DNA of 64,000 nt, from NCBI RefSeq assembly GCF_045446075.1, contig NZ_JBJJBQ010000008.1:62001-126000 (forward strand), in the 5' to 3' direction. The notes under the pieces were generated by a model, which searched no databases, was not told where the DNA came from, and worked only from the letters and a program-made list of their open reading frames with translations. The stretch is from Flavisericum labens (lineage in GTDB: Bacteria; Bacteroidota; Bacteroidia; Flavobacteriales; Flavobacteriaceae). Below are positions 34,714-43,367 of the stretch, piece after piece. A program made the position numbers and the translations under genes. Each line of letters opens with the position of its first letter. The first letter of the stretch is position 1.

Positions 34714-35847
34714 CTAAAATTGGTCTCTAAAACTACTTGGTGTTTGTGAAGTAAATTTCTTAAAAGCAGAATAAAAGGTTGATTTTGAGTTAAACCCACA
34801 TTCTAACCCAATGGCAACTATGGTATATTCACTAAATTCATCATTAGACAGAAATTTTTTGGCCTGCTCAACTCTTAGAGAATTTATAAAATCAGAAAAA
34901 TTATATTGACTATAACTATTAATCAATTTAGACAAATGGCTTTTGCTAATTCCCATTTCATCTGTTATGGTTTCCATACTTAGCAATGGGTTGAGGTACA
35001 ATTTATTTTTAACAATGTGGTCTTTAATCGATTCAAATTCCTTTTGGTGCTTTTCATTGATAAAGTCGTCTTTTTGATCGGACAAATAATCTTCGCGATT
35101 AGAGGAAATCAAGACTTCATTATTGGCAATGGTACTTCTTAAAAAAATACGATCTTGCACCACATTATACTTGTAGAACCCTTGATAACCTATCCAATAC
35201 AACAAAAAAGAAGTACCTAACCTTAAAGGGTAATAAGCTGTTTCATCACCTATCGTGTTTTTAATAATAATAGCTGTTACCCACAATAAAATAACCACCG
35301 ACCCTAACCTGATGAACCATTTTATCCATTTTAGGTCATCGAACGCCAAAATATAATCAAGCATTTCATGCTTCCTTAAAACAAGAACACTAGCATTTAT
35401 AAACAAGAAAATGCAATAGAAAACATTACAAATTTCCTCTATGCTCGTATATTTTTCAATCAAATCCGCCTCTTTGTTTGAATCGTAATACACAATGGAA
35501 ATTATACAGAGTCGGATAATGATTTCTAAAATAAAGATAACCAAAGATGGCTTTATAAAATCATTAACGCGTTTTTCAACTCTTAAAAAATTTGCAGTAA
35601 ACGCATAAAACATGGGGAAGATCAATAAATACCATGGCACTTCTAAATGCTTAATCACAAATAATGAACAAATATAACCCTGGTCAATCAACCATGCTTG
35701 TAAGTTATTTAGTGAAATAAACAACACGATTAAATTTAGAAATATAATAACCTTGTCGTATTTCTTTTTAACAAAGATGGTAACCAGATTAAATCCAAAA
35801 CCTTGGATTACACCTGAAATCAACAAAAAATTGATGATTTTCACCAT
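34714..35847 (-). CDS. Membrane-anchored AraC-family transcriptional regulator
   Basis: A 377-residue regulator. About seven hydrophobic segments (residues 5-235) form a membrane sensor domain, followed by a charged linker and a C-terminal AraC/XylS domain with two helix-turn-helix motifs: SMETITDEMGISKSHLSKLI and YTIVAIGLECGFNSKSTFYS, then FKKFTSQTPSSFR. Membrane AraC-type regulators with this layout are common in Flavobacteriaceae. It lies 121 bp upstream of, and on the same strand as, the DUF6134-like/CPBP/SDR operon, which it probably controls in response to a membrane or external signal. Confidence 0.85.
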   Translation of the reverse strand: MVKIINFLLISGVIQGFGFNLVTIFVKKKYDKVIIFLNLIVLFISLNNLQAWLIDQGYICSLFVIKHLEVPWYLLIFPMFYAFTANFLRVEKRVNDFIKPSLVIFILEIIIRLCIISIVYYDSNKEADLIEKYTSIEEICNVFYCIFLFINASVLVLRKHEMLDYILAFDDLKWIKWFIRLGSVVILLWVTAIIIKNTIGDETAYYPLRLGTSFLLYWIGYQGFYKYNVVQDRIFLRSTIANNEVLISSNREDYLSDQKDDFINEKHQKEFESIKDHIVKNKLYLNPLLSMETITDEMGISKSHLSKLINSYSQYNFSDFINSLRVEQAKKFLSNDEFSEYTIVAIGLECGFNSKSTFYSAFKKFTSQTPSSFRDQF

Positions 35848-36304
35848 AAAAAGGAAATTAATTGGTTAGTTCTAACGAATTTAGAAAAAAAGACCGAGTT
35901 TTACATAGTAAATGTTGGCAATGCCCAATTTTTTTTTCGGTAATAGAAAATTCTAAGAAAACATTAATATAGTAAAATGATGAGTAATTTGTTCAGGAAA
36001 GAAACGGTAATTTTTGCTTTTTAATCTAGCATAATTGGGTTTTAGACGCCCTTAACCTTTCCGAAGATTTTTGCTTAAATAAAATTTTATGACTTTTCCT
36101 TACAACCACGTAACAGATATATTTATCCAAAAGTTTGAATATCATTGAATTTGAATATGTAGCTGTTGTTTTCACAATTATTTAAATATACAATAAATAT
36201 ACTTGCAATATTCGAGAAACCTTTTAGGGAATTATCCAAAAATCCAATAAATTTTTATTAAATTTCACAAAATCTATTAAAACCTACTTGCGATTTCTCA
36301 AAAA
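35848..36304. other. Intergenic region between divergent regulator genes
   Basis: AT-rich, 457 bp. I see no gene or RNA. TTGGCAATGCCCAA followed by nine T (35915-35937) looks like a short terminator on the plus strand, but no plus-strand gene precedes it. Confidence 0.6.
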
Positions 36305-37306
36305 ATGCAAGAACTATTTATTAAACACCTCAAAGAAAAAGCCGGAGACAATACTTCTTTCGTTGAAGAAGTTGCCAGTATTTTGGATGTGGGATACGAT
36401 GCTGCTTACAGGCGAATTAATTTAAAGACAAGTCTTTCCCTTGACGAAAGCGTTAAACTTGCCAGACATTACAAAATTTCACTTAATAAATTATTTGAAG
36501 TAGGTAACCAAAATACTATAGTAGCTGATTTATCTCCACCAATACGTGATATTAAAGGACTTGAAAATTGGCTAGACCAATCATATAATAATCTTTATCC
36601 TTTAACTAAGCTTAAAAGTGCCTCTATCATTTATTCAGCAAAGGACATTCCTCTTTTTCATACGCTTAAAGATTCTTTTCTATCTAGATACAAAATGTAT
36701 GTATGGCTGAAAGATTTAGACCCAAATATGACAAGAAACAAAGTTACTTTTGATGATTTCATAAAAAACATGCCAGAGACATTACTTGAGAGCGCATTTA
36801 AATTGGGGCAAGTTTATAAAGACATTAATATTACTGAAATTTGGAATAACACGACCATTAATAACACATTACAGCAAGTACTTTATTACTTTGACTCTAG
36901 TTCACTGTCAAAAGAATTGGCTTTACTTATATGTAATGACATTGAAGATATTATTAGACTAATTGAAAAACAAGCTATTCAGCAATCTTTATTTGGTTCT
37001 AAAAATAAAGCTATTTATAATTTATACTTTAGTGAAATTCATACTATGAGTAATACTATTATGGTAAAAACACCTTACCAAAAAGTATTTTTCACCCCTT
37101 TTACCATAATTAGTTATTTTAAAATAGAGCACCAACCTACTTGTGAACTTATGCATGAGTTTTTTGAAAAACAAATGAGTATTTCTAAACTCTTAGTAAA
37201 TGCAGGTGAGAAAGATAGGTCATTGTTTTTTAACCGTATGATTCATAAAATCAATAGACTTCGCGAACGAATTGTTTTAGATAATGATGCTTTTGATTTT
37301 GAATAA
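36305..37306 (+). CDS. Helix-turn-helix protein with unknown C-terminal domain
   Basis: A 333-residue protein. The N-terminal 65 residues form a small all-helical DNA-binding domain (VGYDAAYRRINLKTSLSLDE, then SVKLARHYKISLNKLF) of the BetR/XRE-like type. The remaining 260 residues are helical with no motif I recognise and no membrane segment. Such proteins are frequent in Flavobacteriaceae and are thought to be transcription regulators. It is the first of three plus-strand genes leading to rpoD. Confidence 0.65.
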   Translation: MQELFIKHLKEKAGDNTSFVEEVASILDVGYDAAYRRINLKTSLSLDESVKLARHYKISLNKLFEVGNQNTIVADLSPPIRDIKGLENWLDQSYNNLYPLTKLKSASIIYSAKDIPLFHTLKDSFLSRYKMYVWLKDLDPNMTRNKVTFDDFIKNMPETLLESAFKLGQVYKDINITEIWNNTTINNTLQQVLYYFDSSSLSKELALLICNDIEDIIRLIEKQAIQQSLFGSKNKAIYNLYFSEIHTMSNTIMVKTPYQKVFFTPFTIISYFKIEHQPTCELMHEFFEKQMSISKLLVNAGEKDRSLFFNRMIHKINRLRERIVLDNDAFDFE

Positions 37307-37373
37307 CAATTTCACAAACGTTAAATGATGTTAAAAATTTGCTTTTAACCTCATTTTTAATATCTTACAAGTT

Positions 37374-37748
37374 ATGATTCAAGAAGACAAAGAAAAATAT
37401 ACAGACGTTTTAGAAGATTCTATAGCTTATTTAGAAAATCACGGTTACGAAAATATTAAAGCCGATACAGATGGTTACGAAACACCAAAATCATATATTA
37501 AAGCAGGTAGTGACATTTCTGTTACCCCAGATTTGGTTGCTGTTAAAGAAGGTAGAAAATACTATTTTGATATTAGCCTTAAATCAGAAAGACCCAAGCT
37601 TCTAAAATCAAAATGGCTTTTCTTGAACACGCTGAGCAACTTGAAGCAGCACCGCTTTAAATTAATCACCAAGCGTGGCCACTACAAATTTTCTCAAGAT
37701 ATGATGGACGCCATCAATCTAAACGACAAGAAATTAATTAAAATTTAA
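37374..37748 (+). CDS. Small conserved protein with a nuclease-like motif
   Basis: A 124-residue soluble protein. The central part reads SVTPDLVAVKEGRKYYFDIS and then LKSERPKLLKSKW, which resembles the PD...(D/E)xK core of restriction-endonuclease-like folds: a Pro-Asp, a hairpin, then an acidic residue on a strand and nearby Lys. The usual lysine two places after the acid is Ser here, so it may be a degenerate or binding-only fold. It lies 67 bp after the HTH gene and 175 bp before rpoD. Confidence 0.6.
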   Translation: MIQEDKEKYTDVLEDSIAYLENHGYENIKADTDGYETPKSYIKAGSDISVTPDLVAVKEGRKYYFDISLKSERPKLLKSKWLFLNTLSNLKQHRFKLITKRGHYKFSQDMMDAINLNDKKLIKI

Positions 37749-37817
37749 ATTAATTACTGATTTTTTGTTCTTATCAAAAATCATTGTGACCCATCCCTTT
37801 TTTAGGTGTCTAAAAAA

Positions 37818-37847
37818 TTGACAGAGTAAAAAAACATTATCTTTTTG
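37818..37847 (+). promoter_or_regulatory. Possible rpoD promoter
   Basis: TTG at 37818-37820 and TATCTTTTTG at 37838-37847, close to the -33/-7 pair but with one extra T in the -7 box. The spacing of 17 bases is slightly short. Confidence 0.35.
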
Positions 37848-37910
37848 TAACATTTAGTTTAGTTTTTACGTATAACTACTAAAGGCCCTTTTATTCACAT
37901 TTAAATTAAC

Positions 37911-37916
37911 AGGAGA
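37911..37916 (+). promoter_or_regulatory. Shine-Dalgarno sequence of rpoD
   Basis: AGGAGA 7 bases before the rpoD ATG. Most genes in this window have no such site, as is usual in Bacteroidota. Confidence 0.6.
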
Positions 37917-37923
37917 AAATTAG

Positions 37924-38787
37924 ATGAGACAACTTAAAATTACGAAGCAGGTTACCAATAGAGAAACCGCTTCGTTAGACAAATACCTGCAAGAAATTGG
38001 TAAAGTTGATTTAATTACCGCAGACGAAGAAGTTGAATTAGCTCAGCGTATTAAAGCTGGTGACCAAATAGCTTTGGAAAAATTAACGAAAGCTAATTTA
38101 CGTTTCGTTGTATCGGTAGCGAAGCAATATCAAAATCAAGGTTTAACCCTACCAGATTTAATTAATGAGGGTAATTTAGGTTTGATTAAAGCAGCACAAC
38201 GATTTGACGAAACCCGTGGTTTCAAATTTATATCGTATGCCGTTTGGTGGATTCGTCAATCCATTCTTCAGGCTTTGGCCGAACAATCGCGTATTGTGCG
38301 TTTGCCATTGAACAAAATTGGTTCTATTAATAAAATCAATAAAACCTTTGCGTTCTTAGAGCAAAGTCATGAACGTCCGCCTTCAGCAGAAGAGATTGCT
38401 AAAGAATTGGACATGACTATTAACGACGTTAAAGAATCGATGAAAAATTCTGGTCGTCACGTTAGTATGGATGCACCCTTAGTTGAAGGAGAGGATTCAA
38501 ACCTTTACGACGTACTAAATAGTGGTGAGTCTCCAAATCCGGATAAAGAATTATTACATGAATCCTTACGCACAGAAATTGAACGTGCTCTGGAAACCTT
38601 AACGCCTCGTGAAGCTGATGTTATCCGTTTATATTTTGGCCTAGGAAACCAGCACCCAATGACCTTGGAAGAAATTGGAGAAACATTCGATTTAACTCGT
38701 GAGCGTGTTAGACAGATAAAAGAAAAAGCTATACGTAGATTAAAACATACGTCTAGAAGTAAAATATTAAAAACATATTTAGGATAG
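37924..38787 (+). CDS. rpoD: Primary RNA polymerase sigma factor (sigma-70 family, Bacteroidota type)
   Basis: The housekeeping sigma factor (287 aa), which gives RNA polymerase its specificity for TTTG/TAnnTTTG promoters in this phylum. It lacks region 1.1 and the long non-conserved insert of E. coli RpoD. Region 1.2 begins SLDKYLQEIGKVDLI; region 2 shows NLRFVVSVAKQYQNQGL and FKFISYAVWWIRQSILQAL; region 3 follows; region 4.2 has TLEEIGETFDLTRERVRQIK. Single gene with two terminators after it. Confidence 0.97.
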   Translation: MRQLKITKQVTNRETASLDKYLQEIGKVDLITADEEVELAQRIKAGDQIALEKLTKANLRFVVSVAKQYQNQGLTLPDLINEGNLGLIKAAQRFDETRGFKFISYAVWWIRQSILQALAEQSRIVRLPLNKIGSINKINKTFAFLEQSHERPPSAEEIAKELDMTINDVKESMKNSGRHVSMDAPLVEGEDSNLYDVLNSGESPNPDKELLHESLRTEIERALETLTPREADVIRLYFGLGNQHPMTLEEIGETFDLTRERVRQIKEKAIRRLKHTSRSKILKTYLG

Positions 38788-38821
38788 TTTCACACTGAAA
38801 TTACGACTAAATTAAAATAAC

Positions 38822-38850
38822 AACAGTTACACAAATAACTGTTCGTTTTT
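38822..38850 (+). terminator. First terminator after rpoD
   Basis: AACAGTTA and TAACTGTT form an 8-bp stem around a 6-base loop, followed by CG and a T-run. Confidence 0.7.
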
Positions 38851-38863
38851 TGATTGATGAAAG

Positions 38864-38897
38864 AACCCCCGGCTGATTACCGGGGGTTTATTTTTTA
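38864..38897 (+). terminator. Second terminator after rpoD
   Basis: AACCCCCGG and CCGGGGGTT form a 9-bp GC-rich stem followed by TATTTTTT. Together with the preceding hairpin it makes a tandem terminator. Confidence 0.9.
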
Positions 38898-38959
38898 TTT
38901 TCAATAAATTTCCTTTGTATTATTTTTTTAACTTCGTGACTAATCAACCTTAACCACCA

Positions 38960-39367
38960 ATGATCAAAACTATTTGCTATATAAGCGATTCAATCAAACA
39001 TGAATCCATAGATAAATTAAAGTCACTATACCAAAAAGCTAGTGTAAACAACAAAAAACAAAACATAACAGGTGTACTTATTTACAAAAACAGTAATTTT
39101 CTTCAAGTTTTAGAGGGAGAAGCCAGTTCGGTTGATCAAACTTTCAATAAAATACAAGAAGACAAGAGACACCGCAATATTTTTAAGGTTATAAGCACGC
39201 AGATAGAACAACGTATTTTTGAAGATTACAACTTCGGTTTCACAATTGTTGACAACAAACAGGCCTTAAATGATCTTTATCAATATCTTGAATGGCTACG
39301 AGAAGCCGATAGCCCATACGCCAATAAAGTTATTTTAATGGTCGAAAACTTTATTAACAGTAATTAA
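38960..39367 (+). CDS. BLUF-domain blue-light sensor protein
   Basis: A 135-residue single-domain BLUF protein, a flavin-binding blue-light photoreceptor. The key residues line up with known BLUF domains: Tyr7 (ICYIS), Asn31 in NNKKQNITGVLIY, and Gln49 in FLQVLEGE. The segment QRIFEDYNFGFTIV corresponds to the R-x-F-x-x-W-s-M-g-f strand, with Tyr and Phe in place of the semi-conserved Trp and Met. There is no attached output domain, so it must act through a partner protein. The upstream box TAACTTCG (38929-38936) is a one-mismatch promoter candidate. Confidence 0.9.
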   Translation: MIKTICYISDSIKHESIDKLKSLYQKASVNNKKQNITGVLIYKNSNFLQVLEGEASSVDQTFNKIQEDKRHRNIFKVISTQIEQRIFEDYNFGFTIVDNKQALNDLYQYLEWLREADSPYANKVILMVENFINSN

Positions 39368-39414
39368 GTCAAAAAAAAACTGTTATTTTTACCAAATAAT
39401 AATAACCCACTTTA

Positions 39415-40077
39415 ATGAATTCTAAATTAATAGCTCCTTCATTGCTTGCAGCGGATTTTGGCAACCTGCAACGCGACATTGAAATGGTCAATAATAGCGA
39501 TGCCGACTGGTTTCATATTGATGTAATGGACGGCCATTTCGTTCCCAATATTTCTTATGGCATGCCAGTAATACAAGCTATAAAGAAACATGCCACTAAG
39601 CCGCTCGACGTTCATTTAATGATTGAAAAACCCGAGCGATACATTGAAGAATTTGCTAAAGTTGGGGCAGATATTATTACCGTACACTACGAATCTACCG
39701 TACATTTACACCGAACACTAACCCAAATTGAAAACGCGGGATGCAAAGCTGGAGTTGTTTTAAACTTAACTACGCCCGTTTCAGTATTAGAAGATATTTT
39801 ACCTAAATGCTACATGGTTCTACTCATGTCAATAAACCCAGGGTTTGGAGGTCAAAAATTTGAAGATATTACTTACGAAAGAATAAAAAAGCTTCGTACA
39901 ATGGCCAATGAACAAGGCCTGAATACCCGAATTGAAATTGATGGTGGGGTTAGCAACAAAAACATAAAACAACTCGCTGATGCTGGCGCAGACACCTTTG
40001 TTGCCGGCAGTTACATTTTTAAGAGCAAAACACCTTCTGAGACTATTAAAGATTTAAAGGCTATAGCCAACTCTTAA
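39415..40077 (+). CDS. rpe: Ribulose-phosphate 3-epimerase
   Basis: Rpe (220 aa), a TIM-barrel enzyme that interconverts ribulose 5-phosphate and xylulose 5-phosphate in the pentose phosphate pathway. Motifs are SLLAADFGNL, HIDVMDGHFVPNIS (metal-binding His and Asp), LDVHLMIEKPE, SINPGFGGQKF and EIDGGVS. The stop overlaps that of the convergent CBS gene by 4 bp, with no terminator visible between them. Confidence 0.95.
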   Translation: MNSKLIAPSLLAADFGNLQRDIEMVNNSDADWFHIDVMDGHFVPNISYGMPVIQAIKKHATKPLDVHLMIEKPERYIEEFAKVGADIITVHYESTVHLHRTLTQIENAGCKAGVVLNLTTPVSVLEDILPKCYMVLLMSINPGFGGQKFEDITYERIKKLRTMANEQGLNTRIEIDGGVSNKNIKQLADAGADTFVAGSYIFKSKTPSETIKDLKAIANS

Positions 40078-40493
40078 AGTTGTTTGTAGTAATATTTAAG
40101 CAAATCTGTTGTAGTAACAATACCTACCAAATCGCCATTGTCTACAACTGGTAAGGCATGAAACTCGCGATTTGATAAAATCTTAGTAACTTCCTTTATA
40201 CTGGTATCGCTGGTAACAGTAACCACGTCTTTCACCATGACTTGCTCAATGGTAAAGTTGTTATAAACAACCGAATCAACCGAACCGTTCTCATCTATTG
40301 ATTCTTCAGCCTGACTAATTCGCATCAAATCAGTAAAGCTTAATATACCAATAATAGATTCCTCGTATACAACAGGAATATGCTTAATCTTATGAAGATT
40401 AAAAAGTTTCTCTGCCCGCTCTAAGTCATCTGATTTCGTAAGTGCTATAATATTTTTTGTCATTATAGAAGAAACTGGTACAAAAGTTCTCAT
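40074..40493 (-). CDS. Two-CBS-domain protein (second copy)
   Basis: A 139-residue protein made of two CBS domains, which usually bind adenine nucleotides and sense energy or nucleotide levels. Each half starts with a V-x-x-IM/V-x-x-x-V/I-x-x-x segment: VSSIMTKNIIALTKSDDLER and VMVKDVVTVTSDTSIKEV. It is a clear paralog of the next gene upstream (40582-41001), from which it differs mainly in the linker. Freestanding CBS proteins are often accessory regulators; the partner here is unknown. Confidence 0.85.
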   Translation of the reverse strand: MRTFVPVSSIMTKNIIALTKSDDLERAEKLFNLHKIKHIPVVYEESIIGILSFTDLMRISQAEESIDENGSVDSVVYNNFTIEQVMVKDVVTVTSDTSIKEVTKILSNREFHALPVVDNGDLVGIVTTTDLLKYYYKQL

Positions 40494-40581
40494 AGTTGTA
40501 ATTTTAAAAATTCAAATAACGTGATATCGCAAAATGACAACATTAATTAAGTGTCATTTTAAAACGTAAACAATTCTAATC

Positions 40582-41001
40582 TTAGAATTGTTTAAGCAAA
40601 TACTTGATTAGGTCGGTTGTTGTAACAATTCCCACCAAAGTATTATTATCCACAACTGGTAAAGCATGGAATTCTTGAGTAGCCAAAATTTTAGCCACTT
40701 CCTTTATCGAATTGGAAGTAGAAACAGTAACTATATTTCGCTTCATAACCTGCCCAATAGTAAAGGTATTATAGACCATAACATCGGCAGGCACATCGAC
40801 CTCATCTGTAACATCGGCAAAACTTAATCGAAGTAAATCGGTATAGCTTAACATACCTATAACCATTTTGTTTTTTACAACTGGTATATGCCTAATAGTG
40901 TGATGCTTAAATAAATACTCTGCTTTTTCTAAGGAATCTTTCTGGTTCAATGTAATAACATGCTCTGTCATTATCAATGAAATTGGTTCTTTTCGTATCA
41001 T
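40582..41001 (-). CDS. Two-CBS-domain protein (first copy)
   Basis: A 139-residue two-CBS protein, same length and layout as its downstream paralog. ISLIMTEHVITLNQKDSLEK and VMKRNIVTVSTSNSIKEV mark the two domain starts, and both copies end HALPVVDN...LVGIVTTTDLIKY or its near-identical variant. The pair arose by tandem duplication. An inverted repeat, GTATGA...TCATAC (41057-41074), lies 56 bp upstream of the start. Confidence 0.85.
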   Translation of the reverse strand: MIRKEPISLIMTEHVITLNQKDSLEKAEYLFKHHTIRHIPVVKNKMVIGMLSYTDLLRLSFADVTDEVDVPADVMVYNTFTIGQVMKRNIVTVSTSNSIKEVAKILATQEFHALPVVDNNTLVGIVTTTDLIKYLLKQF

Positions 41002-41056
41002 CTCAATTATATTTCAGCTTAGTATGTTTAAAATTACTAATCTAAAACCTGATAAT

Positions 41057-41074
41057 GTATGATAAAAGTCATAC
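41057..41074. promoter_or_regulatory. Inverted repeat upstream of the CBS gene pair
   Basis: GTATGA and TCATAC, perfect 6-bp arms around TAAAAG, in the gap before the first CBS gene. A plausible operator; no regulator can be assigned. Confidence 0.35.
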
Positions 41075-41121
41075 CATAAAATCAAATTCTATTCACAATT
41101 AATTTACCCGAACAAAAACCT

Positions 41122-42015
41122 TTAAGGACTATTTCTTTTGGTTTGAATAATTTTTGTTTGTACGATGTTATTATTTAAAACAGTACGTTCAAAAAATTTA
41201 AAAACCTCATCTAACTCGCTAAACGGAATTCCTGCAACTTCATGGCCACCTTCCTTTACAATATTGAAATAAAAAGCGGTTTCAAGTTCATCTAATTTTT
41301 TTGCAATAACATTTGAGCCGTCCATAAATATATAGCCATCTCTAGTCGGCTCACAGTAATGATGTGGTGCATTATCAAAAGGGACTAATTTATCATTTGT
41401 ACCATGGAACAGCACCGAAGGTACGGCATTGTCTTTGGTTAAATAACTAGCATCAACAACTCCACCGGCACAAGAAAACACACCTGCGAATTTTAAATGA
41501 CTATAATCTTCCAATTCATCTACAAAGTAGTTGCGCATAAAAACTGCGTTTAAAACGGTTTCTGCACCAGCACTGCTACCTCCTGCTATAATTTTTGTGG
41601 TATCAATTTGAAGTTCCTCAGCATGCTCTACAATAAATTTGGTGGCATCCAAATAATCAATAACAGCTTGTTTAAAGGTTTCCTGTTTCTCATGCTTACT
41701 GCAGTTGCAACCAAAACCATTTTCCGCCCCCTTTCTTAATAAGCGATATGAAATAGAAATTCCAACATACCCATTATTAGAAGCATATTTGCAGAATTCC
41801 TCAATATTCTTATTATCTCGTGAACCTGCTGAGAACCCACCGCCATGCATCCAAAGTTGAACCGGTAATTTTTTAGACTTCTTTATTTTTCTTGGAGCAT
41901 ACACATCTAATTTCAAAGTGTCATCTCCTTTAACAGCATAAGTATAAGTTGTTTTTTTTTGAGCTGATAGGCACCAAATTCCTCCAAGGATGAATAATAA
42001 AATAATACGCTTCAT
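41122..42015 (-). CDS. Exported alpha/beta hydrolase (esterase/lipase-like)
   Basis: A 297-residue protein with a signal peptide (ending LSAQ) and the hormone-sensitive-lipase-type layout: oxyanion-hole WMHGGGFSAG, nucleophile elbow GGSSAGAE (Ser), acid in FHGTNDKLVP, and His in VKEGGHEVAG. This gives a complete Ser-Asp-His triad. A cysteine pair (FGCNCSK) lies in the lid region. It probably hydrolyses carboxyl esters of small or sugar substrates in the periplasm; the substrate is unknown. It stands alone on the minus strand. Confidence 0.85.
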   Translation of the reverse strand: MKRIILLFILGGIWCLSAQKKTTYTYAVKGDDTLKLDVYAPRKIKKSKKLPVQLWMHGGGFSAGSRDNKNIEEFCKYASNNGYVGISISYRLLRKGAENGFGCNCSKHEKQETFKQAVIDYLDATKFIVEHAEELQIDTTKIIAGGSSAGAETVLNAVFMRNYFVDELEDYSHLKFAGVFSCAGGVVDASYLTKDNAVPSVLFHGTNDKLVPFDNAPHHYCEPTRDGYIFMDGSNVIAKKLDELETAFYFNIVKEGGHEVAGIPFSELDEVFKFFERTVLNNNIVQTKIIQTKRNSP

Positions 42016-42148
42016 TTAATCTAATTTTTACTGGAATATACTAAATATAAATGTTTAACCTTAACATTGAAGCTAAGGATAAAACAGCCTTTAATTTTAC
42101 CAACATATATTATATAGTAAACTTGTTATAATATACAATTCAAAAATA

Positions 42149-43030
42149 TTAAGTAATCAATTTATAAACTGGAAAATTAAAGTTTAGCATTTGCTTTAGC
42201 TTACTATATACCTGAGGAAACAAACTATCGAACTCTTCAGGAGCCTCAATAAAAGTTTCTATTATAACGGCCAGTAATTCAGAATCATTCGTCCAAGCAT
42301 AACTTCTAATAAAATTTGAGTTTACCAATTTGCTTTTCAGCTGCTGGTTCGTGGTAAGTTCTTCCCTAAGTTCATTAAACGTATCTACAAACAATATAGA
42401 ATTAATATCTTCCTGTTTTATACTATTATAGTGTATGGCATGAGCAAATTCATGAATTCCCAGGTTTAACTTGTCATCTTCTATTCTAAAACCCTCTACG
42501 AAATTATCCCATGACAGCACTAATGTTTCAAACCTTGCATTATACTCTCCTTTATGGTATGCGTTATTTATTTTTGAATAGTACTCTTTTGGGTAAACAA
42601 AAATATGTTTCAGATAATCAATTATATAATTTCTAAATCCAAAAGTTAGCATTACGGCAGTAGCTGAAACCAGTACCCTCACCTCTTCCGTAATTACAAA
42701 ACCATCCTTTCCTTGAAAATCCTTTTCTTTAATAAAAGTAGCTACGCGATGCCTAAAATAAATTTTATATTTCTTATCTAACCTATTATAAAATGTAAAA
42801 TGTTCCTCTAATAATCTGATTTGTTTTGGCGCGAGCTTTCTTTTTATTAAATAAAAATGTACAAATATTGGCCGCTTAGCAAATGAGGCATAGACCATCT
42901 CCATAGCATCTAAAACCGTTGTTATTAATTTCCTTATATATAAAAATAGAAGTACAATGACACCACAGATTAGAACTCCAAGTATAATACTTCCTACATA
43001 TGAATCAATAACAGTTCGTAGTATTAGCAT
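42149..43030 (-). CDS. MtfA-type zinc peptidase with N-terminal membrane helix
   Basis: A 293-residue protein. One hydrophobic helix lies at about residues 12-34 (SYVGSIILGVLICGVIVLLFLYI), followed by a soluble domain with LGIHEFAHAIHY, the HExxH zinc site of MtfA peptidases. A further Glu follows in DTFNELREELTT. E. coli MtfA binds the repressor Mlc and has aminopeptidase activity; the membrane-anchored form is common in Flavobacteriia, where its target is unknown. Confidence 0.8.
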   Translation of the reverse strand: MLILRTVIDSYVGSIILGVLICGVIVLLFLYIRKLITTVLDAMEMVYASFAKRPIFVHFYLIKRKLAPKQIRLLEEHFTFYNRLDKKYKIYFRHRVATFIKEKDFQGKDGFVITEEVRVLVSATAVMLTFGFRNYIIDYLKHIFVYPKEYYSKINNAYHKGEYNARFETLVLSWDNFVEGFRIEDDKLNLGIHEFAHAIHYNSIKQEDINSILFVDTFNELREELTTNQQLKSKLVNSNFIRSYAWTNDSELLAVIIETFIEAPEEFDSLFPQVYSKLKQMLNFNFPVYKLIT

Positions 43031-43367
43031 AGACTAAAAAAGCACCTTGATTGAATATTTAATAAATATTGAAATGATTACGTATTATCATTAACCGTTA
43101 AAGTTATGTTTTTTTAGGAGATAAAAAATTTCACTTTAACTTAACACTTAAAAAAAGAGAAATATTGACAGCACCGTATATAAAAAATTGCTAGTTTTAA
43201 AATTAGTTAATCGTTTGGTGACTCACGATTTTCCTAATACAAACACGTTTTACAACATTAAGAGTGACCTATAAATATTCGCTTAGTCATCCTGAGATAT
43301 CTGATATTTAAGAAATTTAAGAAAGAATTATATTTTATCACAATCACCAAATGTTAAATAATCTAAA
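43031..43367. other. Intergenic region between divergent peptidase genes
   Basis: AT-rich, 337 bp, no gene or RNA recognised. No exact TAnnTTTG box was found; TATATTTT just before the M1 gene is a one-mismatch candidate. Confidence 0.6.

Noticed and set aside
35915..35937. Hairpin plus nine T on the plus strand, resembling a terminator
   Set aside because: The stem is short and imperfect and no plus-strand gene precedes it; likely chance in AT-rich sequence.
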